Source: Streptomyces sp. WMMC940 (GTDB lineage: Bacteria; Actinomycetota; Actinomycetes; Streptomycetales; Streptomycetaceae). From it: a DNA stretch of 64,000 nucleotides. The notes beneath the pieces are model-generated. The model was given only the letters and a program-made list of their open reading frames with translations, did no database searches and was not told the DNA's origin. The first letter of the stretch is position 1, and each line of letters begins with the position of its first letter. A program made the translations under genes and the position numbers. The stretch lies in NCBI RefSeq assembly GCF_027460265.1, contig NZ_JAPZBC010000001.1:6560001-6624000 (forward strand), written 5' to 3'. Of the stretch, positions 37,689-47,500 are shown piece by piece.

Positions 37689-39269
37689 GTGTTCAACCGG
37701 ACGATGCTGCAGGCGGCTGCAGCCCTTGCGTCCATATCCCTGGTGGCGGGATGCGGTCTGTTTTCGGACGACGAGGCCGATGGGGCGCAGCCCATAGTGG
37801 TCGGTACGATGAGTGCACCCAGCACACTCGACCCGGCCGCCGCGTGGGACAGCTCCTGGGAGCTGTACCGCAATGTCTTCCAGACCCTTCTGAGCTTCCC
37901 GACCGGAAGCACCACCCCCCAGCCGGACGCGGCCGAGAAGTGCAAATTCACCAATCCGGCCAATACCGCATTCCAGTGCACCCTCCGTGAGGGCCTGACC
38001 TTCTCCAACGGCCACCCGCTCGACGCGGCCGCGGTCAAGCACTCCATCGACCGCATCCAGAAGATAGACGTGGACAGCGGTCCCAACGGTCTGCTCGGCT
38101 CGCTCCGCGAGGTGAAGCAGGACGACGAGCGGACCGTCACCTTCCACTTGACCAAGCCCGACGCCACCTTCCCGTTCATCCTCGCCACGCCCGCGATGTC
38201 CCTGGTGGACCCGGCCGAGTACCCCGCGGACAAGCTCCGGGAGGACGGCAAGCTCACCGGCTCCGGCCCGTACGTCCTGGAGTCCTACCAGGAGGGCTCG
38301 AAGGCGGAGCTGAAGAAGAACACCCGCTACAACGGGTTCGCGGACCGCAAGAACGACGCCGTCACGATCCGCTACTTCAAGCGGTCGGAAGCCATGGTGG
38401 CCGCGCTCAAGAGCAGGGACATCGACGCCACCTACCTCGGCCTGACCGCGGAGGAGGTGGCCGATCTCCAGGAGAAGAAGAAGGCGAACGAGGGTCTCCA
38501 GATCGTGGAGAGCCCCGGTGTCGACATCCGCTACCTGGTGTTCAACCCCAAGGACCCCTCCGTCCGCGAGGTCGAGGTCCGTCAGGCGATCGCCCAGCTG
38601 ATCGACCGCGGCGAGCTCATCAACAAGGTGTACCGGGGCACGGCCGAGCCGCTGTACTCCATGGTCCCCAAGGGCATCGCCGGCCACGCGACCAGCTTCT
38701 TCGACAAGTACGGCGACCCCAGTGCGGCGAAGGCACGGGACATCCTCGAGGAAGCGGGCATCGAGACACCGGTGCGGCTCGACCTCTGGTTCACCACCGA
38801 CCGCTACGGTTCCGCCACCGCCTCCGAGTTCGCCGAGATCAAGCGGCAGCTGGAGCAGTCCAAGCTGTTCGAGGTCTCGATCCAGGGCAAGCCCTGGAAG
38901 GACTTCCAGGAGGGCTACCAGAAGGGCAGCTATCCGGTCTTCGGGCGAGGCTGGTTCCCCGACTTCCCGGACCCCGACAACTTCATCGCGCCGTTCGTCG
39001 GCAAGGAGAACGTGCTCGGTACGCCCTACGAGAGCCCTGAGATCACCCAGCAGCTGCTGCCGCAGACCCGCCAGCTGAGTGACCGCGGAGCGGTGTCCAA
39101 GAAGTTCGAGCGGGCCCAGGCGATCCTGGTGGAGGACGTGCGGCTGCTCCCGCTGTGGCAGGGCAAGATCAACATCGCGTCCCGCGAGGAGATCGCGGGT
39201 TCCGAGCGCGCCCTCGACCCGCAGATGATCATGCAGCTCTGGACGCTGCACCGGCAGACCAGCTGGTAG
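37689..39269 (+). CDS. ABC transporter solute-binding lipoprotein (family 5, oligopeptide type)
   Basis: A 526-residue exported lipoprotein. The signal peptide ends at the lipobox LVAGC (near residue 22). The SBP_bac_5 domain follows with TLDPAAAWDSSWELYRNVFQ near residue 40 and KFTNPANTAFQCTLREGLTF near 75. Family members bind peptides, nickel or sugars. No permease or ATPase gene is adjacent, so it is an orphan receptor or shares another system. GTG 37689 has GAGGAG 8 nt upstream; the GTG at 37683 is too close to that site. It has its own promoter. Confidence 0.85.
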   Translation: MFNRTMLQAAAALASISLVAGCGLFSDDEADGAQPIVVGTMSAPSTLDPAAAWDSSWELYRNVFQTLLSFPTGSTTPQPDAAEKCKFTNPANTAFQCTLREGLTFSNGHPLDAAAVKHSIDRIQKIDVDSGPNGLLGSLREVKQDDERTVTFHLTKPDATFPFILATPAMSLVDPAEYPADKLREDGKLTGSGPYVLESYQEGSKAELKKNTRYNGFADRKNDAVTIRYFKRSEAMVAALKSRDIDATYLGLTAEEVADLQEKKKANEGLQIVESPGVDIRYLVFNPKDPSVREVEVRQAIAQLIDRGELINKVYRGTAEPLYSMVPKGIAGHATSFFDKYGDPSAAKARDILEEAGIETPVRLDLWFTTDRYGSATASEFAEIKRQLEQSKLFEVSIQGKPWKDFQEGYQKGSYPVFGRGWFPDFPDPDNFIAPFVGKENVLGTPYESPEITQQLLPQTRQLSDRGAVSKKFERAQAILVEDVRLLPLWQGKINIASREEIAGSERALDPQMIMQLWTLHRQTSW

Positions 39270-39307
39270 CGCGGATCCGACCTCCGGACGTCCCACCGTC
39301 GGGAGGG

Positions 39308-39330
39308 TTGTCAGTGGCCGCGGGTAGGTT
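39308..39330 (+). promoter_or_regulatory. PafBC-type DNA-damage promoter of ung
   Basis: TTGTCAGTG (39308-39316), an 8-nt spacer, then TAGGTT (39325-39330). This matches exactly the actinobacterial RecA-independent damage motif TTGTCRGTG-N8-TANNNT recognised by PafBC. Transcription would start near 39337, about 33 nt before GTG 39370. Confidence 0.85.
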
Positions 39331-39369
39331 GTGTGGTCGGTAACTGATCGCACACCGGAGGTTGTTGAC

Positions 39370-40053
39370 GTGACCGACACCGACATGCTGCCCGAGTCCT
39401 GGCGCGGCGTCCTCGGCGAGGAGCTCCAGAAGCCGTACTTCAAGGAGCTCGTCGACTTCGTCGAGGACGAGCGCGCCAGGGGGCCGGTGTACCCGCCTCG
39501 CGAGGAGGTCTTCGCGGCGCTGGAGGCCACGCCCTACGACCGGGTGAAGGTGCTGGTCCTGGGGCAGGACCCGTACCACGGTGAGGGGCAGGGGCACGGC
39601 CTCTGCTTCTCCGTGCGCCCCGGTGTGAGGACCCCGCCCTCGCTGCGGAACATCTACAAGGAGATGCAGGAGGAGCTGGGTCTGCCGATGCCGGACAACG
39701 GCTATTTGATGCCGTGGGCCGAGCAGGGAGTCCTGCTGCTCAACGCGGTGCTGACCGTCCGCGCCGGAGAGGCGAACTCGCACAAGGGCAAGGGCTGGGA
39801 GAAGTTCACCGACGCGGTGATCCGTGCGGTCGCCTCCCGGCCGGACCCGGCGGTCTTCGTGCTGTGGGGCAACTACGCCCAGAAGAAGCTGCCGCTGATC
39901 GACGAGACCCGCCATGTCGTGGTGAAGGGCGCGCACCCCTCGCCGCTGTCCGCGAAGCGTTTCCTCGGGTCCCGTCCGTTCACCCGGATCAACGAGGCGG
40001 TCGCCGCCCAGGGCCATGACGCCGTCGACTGGCGCATCCCCGACCTGGGCTGA
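39370..40053 (+). CDS. ung: Uracil-DNA glycosylase (family 1)
   Basis: A 227-residue family 1 uracil-DNA glycosylase, which removes uracil from DNA as the first step of base excision repair. The water-activating Asp is in LGQDPYHGEGQGHGLCFSV (near residues 59-77), NAVLTVRAGEANSH follows, and the DNA-intercalation loop HPSPLSAKRF is near 193-202. GTG 39370 has GGAGG 9 nt upstream. A perfect PafBC-type promoter motif upstream indicates induction by DNA damage independent of LexA. Confidence 0.97.
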   Translation: MTDTDMLPESWRGVLGEELQKPYFKELVDFVEDERARGPVYPPREEVFAALEATPYDRVKVLVLGQDPYHGEGQGHGLCFSVRPGVRTPPSLRNIYKEMQEELGLPMPDNGYLMPWAEQGVLLLNAVLTVRAGEANSHKGKGWEKFTDAVIRAVASRPDPAVFVLWGNYAQKKLPLIDETRHVVVKGAHPSPLSAKRFLGSRPFTRINEAVAAQGHDAVDWRIPDLG

Positions 40054-40162
40054 CGGTTGGCGCACCTGGCTGACAGGTTCGGGTCACCGCCCGAGCCTGT
40101 GCCGGATTGCCGTCGGCGGCGGCTAGCGTCGGGAGGACGGGTCGAGGTGCTGGAGGGCCGCA

Positions 40163-40639
40163 GTGGTGGAGCAGCAGGGGGCGTCGGGTGACGCGGTCAT
40201 GACCACCAGGATCGGGCAGGCGATCATGCTGCTCCACGGCGGGGACCGCGAGGAGGCACGCAACCGCTTCTCCGCGCTGTGGGCGCAGCTCGGCCAGGAA
40301 GGCGATCCCCTGCACCGCTGCACGCTCGCCCACTATCTGGCGGACACCCAGGACGATCCGGGCGACGAGCTCGCCTGGGACCTCCGGGCGCTCGCCGCCG
40401 CCGAGGCGCTCACCGACGAGCGCCCGGAGCGCCACGAGGCCGCCGTCGCCGCGCGGGGGCTCTATCCCTCGCTCCATCTGAATCTGGCCGCCGACTACCT
40501 GAAGCTGCATCGCCCCGAGGCCGCCCGGGTCCATCTGGACCGTGCCAGGGCGGCCTCGGCCGCACTCGGCGACGACGGCTACGGCAACGGGGTGCGGGCG
40601 GCCATCGACCGGCTGGACCGGCGCTTGTCCGGCCGCTGA
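40163..40639 (+). CDS. TPR-like small protein
   Basis: A 158-residue all-helical protein with loose tetratricopeptide character: RIGQAIMLLHGGDREEARNR, then CTLAHYLADTQDDPGDELAW, then LYPSLHLNLAADYLKLHRPE and ARVHLDRARAASAALGDDGY. The helical pairs end with Pro, as in TPR repeats. GTG 40163 follows GGAGGG by about 9 nt. This is a common stand-alone Streptomyces protein. A role as scaffold is inferred from fold; nothing specific is known. Confidence 0.72.
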   Translation: MVEQQGASGDAVMTTRIGQAIMLLHGGDREEARNRFSALWAQLGQEGDPLHRCTLAHYLADTQDDPGDELAWDLRALAAAEALTDERPERHEAAVAARGLYPSLHLNLAADYLKLHRPEAARVHLDRARAASAALGDDGYGNGVRAAIDRLDRRLSGR

Positions 40640-40690
40640 CGACGCGCCCGCTCTCCGGGGGCGCCGCCTGCCGCGACGGGTGAGGGCGTC

Positions 40691-40948
40691 TCAGGCCCCC
40701 GTGGCCCCGTCGATCCCTCGCTGAGGAGATCGGCGTGTCCGTTGTGCCGGGCGTATTCCTCGATCATGTGGACGTGGATCCAGCGGAGGCTGAACCGCTT
40801 GCCGGCCCGCTCCCCCTTGGAGGTGTCGTGCAGGGACCGTGACGCGGCCGGCTCCCGGGCCCGCTCGATCTCGGCACACCAGACGGTCTCCGCCGCCTCG
40901 AAGGTGTCGGCCGGCCCGAGGTGGAACTTCCCGTCCGGGTCCTCCTGC
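40691..40948 (-). pseudogene. DinB/DUF664 family protein, C-terminal remnant
   Basis: The minus strand encodes the last third of a DinB/DUF664-type four-helix protein: ADTFEAAETVWCAEIERA, then LRWIHVHMIEEYARHNGHAD. The three metal-binding residues of the family include the His in HNGHAD. The N-terminal two-thirds are absent and the fragment abuts the stop of the small membrane gene. A one-base loss before GSTGPRG shifts the frame, so the normal ending (DGATGA, stop) is lost. Both lesions indicate decay, probably from rearrangement beside the RHS island. Confidence 0.75.
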
Positions 40949-40950
40949 CG

Positions 40951-41172
40951 TCACGAGAAGACGAGGAACATGATGCCGAAGACGGTGGCGAATCCACCGA
41001 GCGCGACACAGCCGCGCCCCACGATCCTGAAGGCCCACACGCTGCGTTCGTCACCGGGCATCAGGTTGATCGGCGAGGCCAGGAGACGGTCGGCCAGGCC
41101 TCGGTGGTTGCGTACCCACGCCAGCCCGAACAGCAGCCAGCCCAGGCCGAGAAGCAGGGGGACTATACGCAT
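40951..41172 (-). CDS. Small two-segment membrane protein
   Basis: A 73-residue protein with two hydrophobic segments: residues 3-20 (IVPLLLGLGWLLFGLAWV) and about 50-72 (RGCVALGGFATVFGIMFLVF). The loop between them is charged (RSVWAF, GDER). AAGGAT lies about 9 nt before the ATG. It lies 26 nt after the next gene and is probably cotranscribed with it. I know no function. The location just beyond an RHS toxin-like gene makes an immunity role possible, but the terminator at 41488-41525 separates the transcripts. Confidence 0.65.
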   Translation of the reverse strand: MRIVPLLLGLGWLLFGLAWVRNHRGLADRLLASPINLMPGDERSVWAFRIVGRGCVALGGFATVFGIMFLVFS

Positions 41173-41198
41173 TATCGGTGATCCTTAACTCGGGTCTG

Positions 41199-41414
41199 CT
41201 ACGGAAGTGCCAGCACGAAGGACAGACCGAAGAGCATGACGACAAGCCCGACGACTATCCAACCGAGGCCCATCAGCCTGGCCACCACCAGGGGATATCG
41301 GTCCATTCGGCTCGCACGTCCCTGGAGGTCGAGAGCGACGGCGCCGCCGAGGGCGAGGAAGCAGATGCCGAGGCCCATGAAGAGCCCTCCGAAGATCCAG
41401 GTGAGTGCTGTCAT
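41199..41414 (-). CDS. Small two-segment membrane protein
   Basis: A 71-residue protein: hydrophobic residues 5-28 (TWIFGGLFMGLGICFLALGG) and 43-67 (VARLMGLGWIVVGLVVMLFG), with the charged loop DLQGRASRMDR. AGGAG lies about 9 nt before ATG 41414. The second segment resembles the first of the downstream gene (GLGWxxxGL), so the two may be diverged duplicates. Their function is unknown. They directly follow the RHS gene terminator on the same strand. Confidence 0.65.
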   Translation of the reverse strand: MTALTWIFGGLFMGLGICFLALGGAVALDLQGRASRMDRYPLVVARLMGLGWIVVGLVVMLFGLSFVLALP

Positions 41415-41487
41415 GGGATTTGCTCCTGAGCTCTTCTCGGAAGATCGGGACGACACGCCAGGGACGTTCAAGTGCCCCGCCCGGACG

Positions 41488-41525
41488 GGCGCCCTCCGGC
41501 GGGGTTCTTCCCGCCGGAGGGCGCC
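41488..41525 (-). terminator. Terminator of the RHS gene
   Basis: GGCGCCCTCCGGCGGG (41488-41503) pairs perfectly with CCCGCCGGAGGGCGCC (41510-41525), a 16-bp stem with a 6-nt loop, 40 nt beyond the RHS stop on the minus strand. Confidence 0.88.
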
Positions 41526-41565
41526 AACGCGGCCGGCCGTGTCCGGTTGGCCGATGGGGGTACGG

Positions 41566-44500
41566 TCAGGGATTGCAGCCTAGTCTGAAACTGCAGGTCC
41601 AGGTGTGGTTGAGGCCCACCTCCGCCCCCGCCTCGATGCCGACGCCGGCCCCCGCTGTGACAGCCCAGACGGGCTCGCCCTTACTGTTTCGCACCAGCCC
41701 CGGCTCGGGGTGGAGGTTGATGGCATTCTCGTGGTTGACGAAGCCACCGACCTTGTAGTGCAGGGACAGCTCCTTGTCCAGGCCGTAGCCCGCGAGCTGG
41801 TCCATGCCGTCGGCGTTGCTGACCAGGAGCCCGCCGTCCAGGGAGGCGCCGGCCCCGGGGCCGGACAGCCCCACGGAGGTGCTGCCGCCCAGGTCCCACC
41901 CGTCAGGGCCGTGAGTGACGATGACACACAATTCGCCCGAGGCCATGAGCCATTTTCCGCCCGACGCGCTGCCGCAGTAGCCGAAGGTGTTCGGGACGGT
42001 TCCGATGCCGATGATCTCGGTGATCTTGTCGAACCACCCCTTCGGCGGCTCCTTCTTCGCCGGCGGGCCCGGGTCCGGCGGGGCGACCGGGAGCCACCCG
42101 GACGGGGCGGGTCCGGGCGGCAGGGTGATGTTGCGGCGGCCGCCGGTGCCACCGCTGGTGTGCAGTCCGGTGGGCCTGCCCTTGCTGTCCACGAGCGGAG
42201 GCCGCTTGCCGCACCTGCACGCGCGATTGCCGGAGCTGCTGCTCGGCTCGGCCTGGGGCTTCTTCGACTTCTTCTGACTGACCGGGATGCCGCCCCGGCA
42301 CGTGATCACGACCGGAGCTTGGACGCACTCCGGCACCGCGAGTCCGCTGGGGTCCGAGAACGTCGTCGGGTTGTTGTTGGCGTATGCGTAGCCGTTCATC
42401 GACTGCGGCTGATTCGTGCTCAGGACCGGGTCGATGCTGAGGAACTGTCCGATGCCGGCGTCGTACTGTCGCGCTCCGACGTGAGTGAGACCGGTCGTTG
42501 CGTCGTGGGTCTTGCCCAGAAACGCCTTGTCGTCCGGCCACTCGCCGCCGCCTTCGAGGCCCCGCGGGGCGCCGAAGGCGGTCATGCGGCGCTTGACGAA
42601 CGGCTGCGTGCTGTCCGAACCGATGGTGAGAGTCGACGTGCCGTGATGGTCACTTGCCAGGTAGTGGAGCTTGTTGCTGCCCGTCCGGTTGGTGCGGACG
42701 GCGACCTGTAGGTCACCGGCGCCGTAGGAGCGCTGGGCCCAGGTGGTCCCGTCCGCCTTGAGGTGCAGCTCGGTACCGCCGGCGTACAGGACGCGCTCGC
42801 CGCCCGTGGTGGCACGGATCAGCAGCTCGCCGTCCGCGTCATAGAGGTACTCGGTCGCCTTCGCGTCCTCGGTCAGCCGCGCGATCTTCCCTTCGTCGGA
42901 CCATTCGATGCCCTGGGTGCCCGCGGGGCCCGGCCGGCTCGTGGTGTTGCCGGTCGCGTCGTACGCGTAGGAGCGGTCGGGGGATGTGCAGTTGCCGCTG
43001 GTACTCGTCCCGGCCAGGGCGTGCGACTGGCCGGCCTTGTAGCAGTACGTGGTCGTGGAGTTGCCGGCAGCCCTGTGCCGGGTCTCGCCGGTGCGCTGTC
43101 CCGCCGTGTTGTACGTATAGCTGGTCCAGTACGGGTCGGGCCCGCCCAGGGCGCTCGCGCTGCGTGCGTCCCCGCACGTCTGCGAGGCCGGAGTCCAGGC
43201 TTCGGTGAGACGGCGGTGACCGTCGTAGGCGAAGCACTGGGTCTCGGCACTGCTCGTGCCGCCCAGGGTCGTGGGGTCACCGATGGAGGTCAGATTGCCC
43301 GCCTGGTCGTAGGTGTAGTTGAGGTCCTGCAGCATGTACGGGTGGGTCTGGTCCGTGACGTGACTGCGGGTCAGCCGACCCGTGCCCTCCTCGTATGTGT
43401 TGGTGACGTACGTCTTCCTGAAGGCCTCGGTGTTTCCCGTCCCCAGTACGTACTGCAGGGCCTGGCCGAGTGCCGAGTAGTCGGCGTCGAGCAGGTAACC
43501 GGTGGAGCCCCTGATAGCGGTGACCTGGCCAAGGCCGGTGTAGTCGTAATCGACCACCTCCTTGGGGAGACCTCCCAGCGCGGGCTGCGTGCTGCTCCCC
43601 AGCGTGCCGTCGATGCGGTAGAAGCTGGCCAGGTCCACGACGGCAGGTGCCCCCGCCTTGACCAGCGGATCGGCGGCGGGCAGGCGGAGCTGAGTACCGG
43701 TCGCCCGGTTGAGGCTGTCGTAGGCGGTGACCGACTTCGTGTACGCCAGGCCCGTCTTGCCCCCGACGTAGCGGGTGCTGGAGGCGGGCTGCCCCTTGAG
43801 CACGGTGTCGTAGGTGTAGGACGTCAGCAGTTTGGCGTCCGTCTTCTCACCGGACCAGGTCCCGAGGCTCCGGCCGAGCACGTCGTACTCGGTGAGGATG
43901 CTGCGGCCCCGCGCGTCCGTTGCCTTGATCACCCGGTCGAGGTCGTCGTAGGCGAGTGTGGACGCTCCCTTGTCCGGATCGTCGGCCGACACCATTCGGC
44001 CGTTCAGGTCGTAGGCGCTGTTCCACCGAGCGCCGTCGGGGCCGGTGACCGATTCCTTCTTGCCGTCGAGGCTGTACGTGAACTTCGTCGCGGTGTACGG
44101 GGTTCCCAGACCGCCGCCGTACGCGGGGTCTGCCGGGTTCACTCCCGCGTACTCGCGGCTCTCCGTCGTACGGCCGCGGGCGTCCGAAATCGTGCGTTCC
44201 GCCGTTCCACCCTGCACGGCCGTGGTGGCGGTGGAGTCACCGGTGTACGTGGTGGTGGTCGACCACTTCTTCACGCCGTACACGTACAGCGTGCTGGTGG
44301 TGGACCGCTCGGCACCGTCGTAGGCGGTCTCCGTCTGGGTGGGCGCCTCGCCGTACTCGGCGCGTGTGTAGGTGCCATTCGGTGCCGTGGTGCTGTCGAA
44401 GATGTCGGAGTAGGTCTCGTAAGCGAGGCCCCGGGAGTCGTAGCGGGTGTCGGTCAGCAGCCGGCCGCCCTGCGGCGTCGGCGCCTGGTCCTGCAGCTTG

Positions 44501-47500
44501 CGCAGCAGCGCGTCGTGGATCGCGTAGGTGGTGTTGTAAGTCTCGCCGTCGGCCTTGAGCACGGCCGTCGACACCCAGGACGCTTTGGTGTTGCTGAGGA
44601 GGTACCGGAACTTCTGGCTGGGGCTGTAACCCGCGGCTTTGTTCCGGTTGGGCAGCCAGACGTCGGTGAGTCGGCCCAGGGCGTCATAGGACAGCTCGGT
44701 CTTCTTCAGGTTGGCGTCGTATATCCGGTTGGCCTGGCCGCGCCGCGGATCGATGAAGCTGATCTTCCTGAACCCCTTGGGGTCGGTGGCGACGGTCTTG
44801 GTCAGTGGGCCCGCCTCCACCGGGGTGTAGGCGGTGGAACTGGTCCCCCCGGCGGCGTCGGTGACGGTCAGCGGCCGACCGAGCGCGTCGTAGTCGGTGG
44901 AGGAGACGGTCTGCCAGAGGGGGGAGTCGGCGGTGCTGTATCCCTTGGCGCGGCCCGTCCAGGTCGCCAGACCCTTCTGCGGCGACATCGTCGTCGACCA
45001 GGCCACACCGTCGAAGGCCACGGCAACGTCGGAAAGGACGTCACCACGGCGGGACGAGTCCGCGGGCAGGTCGAGGGCGGTGTCCGCGACATCGCACTTC
45101 CGGGCGACGGTGCGGGTGCGTGAGGCGAGGCCCGTGATGCCCGTGGTGGTGTTGCGGGCGTACCAGGTGCGGGTGCACGTCTCGTCGTCGGACTTGGCGT
45201 CGTCGCCGAAGTCATCGACCCGGTACGGCAGTCCGTAGGCGTCGTACCCCGTTTGCACCGTCCGGGAGCGCCAACTGTCGGACGCGGTGAGATAGGTGTA
45301 GTCGGTGGTCTTCGCCGTACGGACGTAGCGGGCCACCGCGTCGGCGGCGTCCGGCTGGGTCTGTCGGGCGGTCTCCTGCGACCAGGGCTCGTTGGCCTCC
45401 GCCGAGACGGGGGTGGCGCCGTCGTACGTCACCCGCTGGCGCAGCTGCCCGGCGTACTGGTCGCTGTCCGTGAGGGACGCGAGGCCGAGGTCCGGGCTGC
45501 TCAGCGGGGCGACGCTCACCGACGTGGTGCTGCCGTCCTTCTTCCTGTCGCCGTGCATGCCCTGCATGTAGAGGGAGACCGTCTTGGAACGGGTCGTGTT
45601 CAGCGCGCCGTTGTAGACCGTGACCTGTCGGTAGCCGCGCCAGTCGGACCAGGTCCTCTCGTCCTTGGGAGTGAACGGCGAATCACTGCGGCGCCAGGCG
45701 GCGCCGCTGTAGACGTACTGCTGCTCCAGGCCGTCGTTCTGGCCGGCCGGGTCCGAGGTGCTCACCGCGAGGACACGGTACTTGTGGAACCAGTCCACGG
45801 ACGAGGTGGTGGACCCGTTGACGTTCCAGTACTGCGGGAAGCAGTTGCGGGTGTTGGTGTCCTCCGCGGCGCCGACGACCTGGCTGCGTACGCACTCGGC
45901 CGCGGAAAGGGTGACCGTGGTGATCGCGCCCGTCTCCGAGGTGACCGTCGAGACACGGGGACGGGTCAGCGGCAGGATGTCGTCCGTACCGTCCACACGG
46001 TTCGGACGCATCTGGTACGTGAACGAGATCGGGTCCATCCCGATGGCCGTGCCCGCCTTGGCGGTCCGCTTGATCGACTGGAGGGTCAGGGTGTGGTCGG
46101 AGGTGTCACCGATGTCACCGCCATCAAGGTACTTCTGGGTCAGGGCCCAGGAATCCACCGCGTCGTACGAGCCGCTGGTGGTGTTCCAGGAGAACGTGTT
46201 GATCTCGGTGAGCCTCTTGCGCGAGAAGAACGCGGGGCCCGTGCCCAGGCACTCGCTGTCGCCGCTGGAGCAGATGGCGTCGAAGGGGACGTCCGGCCAG
46301 TTGTCGGCGGTCTCCTTCGTCAGCGACGTGCAGTCCGCGGCGGTGCAGCGCTCGGCATAGCCGAAGGTGACCTTCGCGTCGGCCGCGTCGGTGAAGAGCG
46401 CACCCTTGCGCAGGCCGTACTTGATCTCCTTCAGGTATCCGCCGCGGGTGTAGGCGGCATCGGCCGTGGTGGCCTTGTTCTTCCTGTAGTGGTTGGTTTC
46501 CTTCGTGTACCAGTAGGTCGCCGCGTTGCCCCGGGCGTCCTCGACGTAGTCGAGGTTCCACCGCCAGGCCTGCGTCACGGACCGGCCGGCGAAAGACGTG
46601 CCGGAGGAGTAGCCGGGCTCGCCGGGGTCGTCACCGAAGACCGGCACGGTCCAGGTCGAGTTCGTGCGCTCGGTGCCGGCACTCTCCAGCTTGTTGAGAC
46701 CGAAGACGTACTTCGTCCCGTCCCCGGCGACGACGGTCCAGTACTCACCGTCGTTGTCGCCGTTCTCATTGGTGGAGCTCGTCGAGCGGGTCACCTTCGA
46801 GGCGTCGTCCCCCTGGAGCCGCCACTGCCCGGTGGTGTCGTCCTTGACCAGCCGGGTCGCCTTGCCGTTCAGCACCAGGCTGGCGTTGTCGAACTTCCAG
46901 CAGCGGTCGTTGAGCTCGTCGTGGCCGTCCTCGTCACAACTGCCGTAGCTGCGCTCGATGTACGACTCGTTGATGGCGAAGCCCTCGCCGATCGCGCTGC
47001 CCTGGTTGTTGGTCGCGGCCGTCCGGCCGTCGACGCTTCCGGAGTCGTACGCCAGGGAGAGCTCGGGCGCCGGGCCGGCGGCCGCCGGGGGCATGGTGAG
47101 GTCGTACGACCAGGTGAAGGAGCCGGAGCTGCTGCCTGCCTCCCAGGACGAGGACGCCGACAGTCCGGTGGCCGAGTAGTCGCCGCTGCCGTCGGGCGAC
47201 TCTCCGTCGCCCGCACCCGTGGCGGTCAGCGCCATGACCGTCGTACCGGAGGAGGCGGTGGCGGCGCGAGGGGCGCCGGTGGCGAGCTGAGTGGTGAGAC
47301 CTCGGGAGGCCCCGGAGCCCTTGAGCGCGAGCTGGGCGGTGACGGTCTGCTTCCGGCTGTCGTTCTGCGAAGCGAGCGGAGTCTGCTTGCGACACTCGGC
47401 CTTCTCGGGTGTCGTCAGGGCGCAGGCGGGCAGCTGCACCAGGCGCAGCCGCCCGGCCCAGCCCCCGCCCAGGGCGGAGGCGAAGGCGCTGTAGTCGACG

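Noticed and set aside
41488..41525. Long perfect inverted repeat as a possible transposon end
   Set aside because: It is a single compact hairpin 40 nt after the RHS stop, with no second copy or transposase; a terminator explains it.
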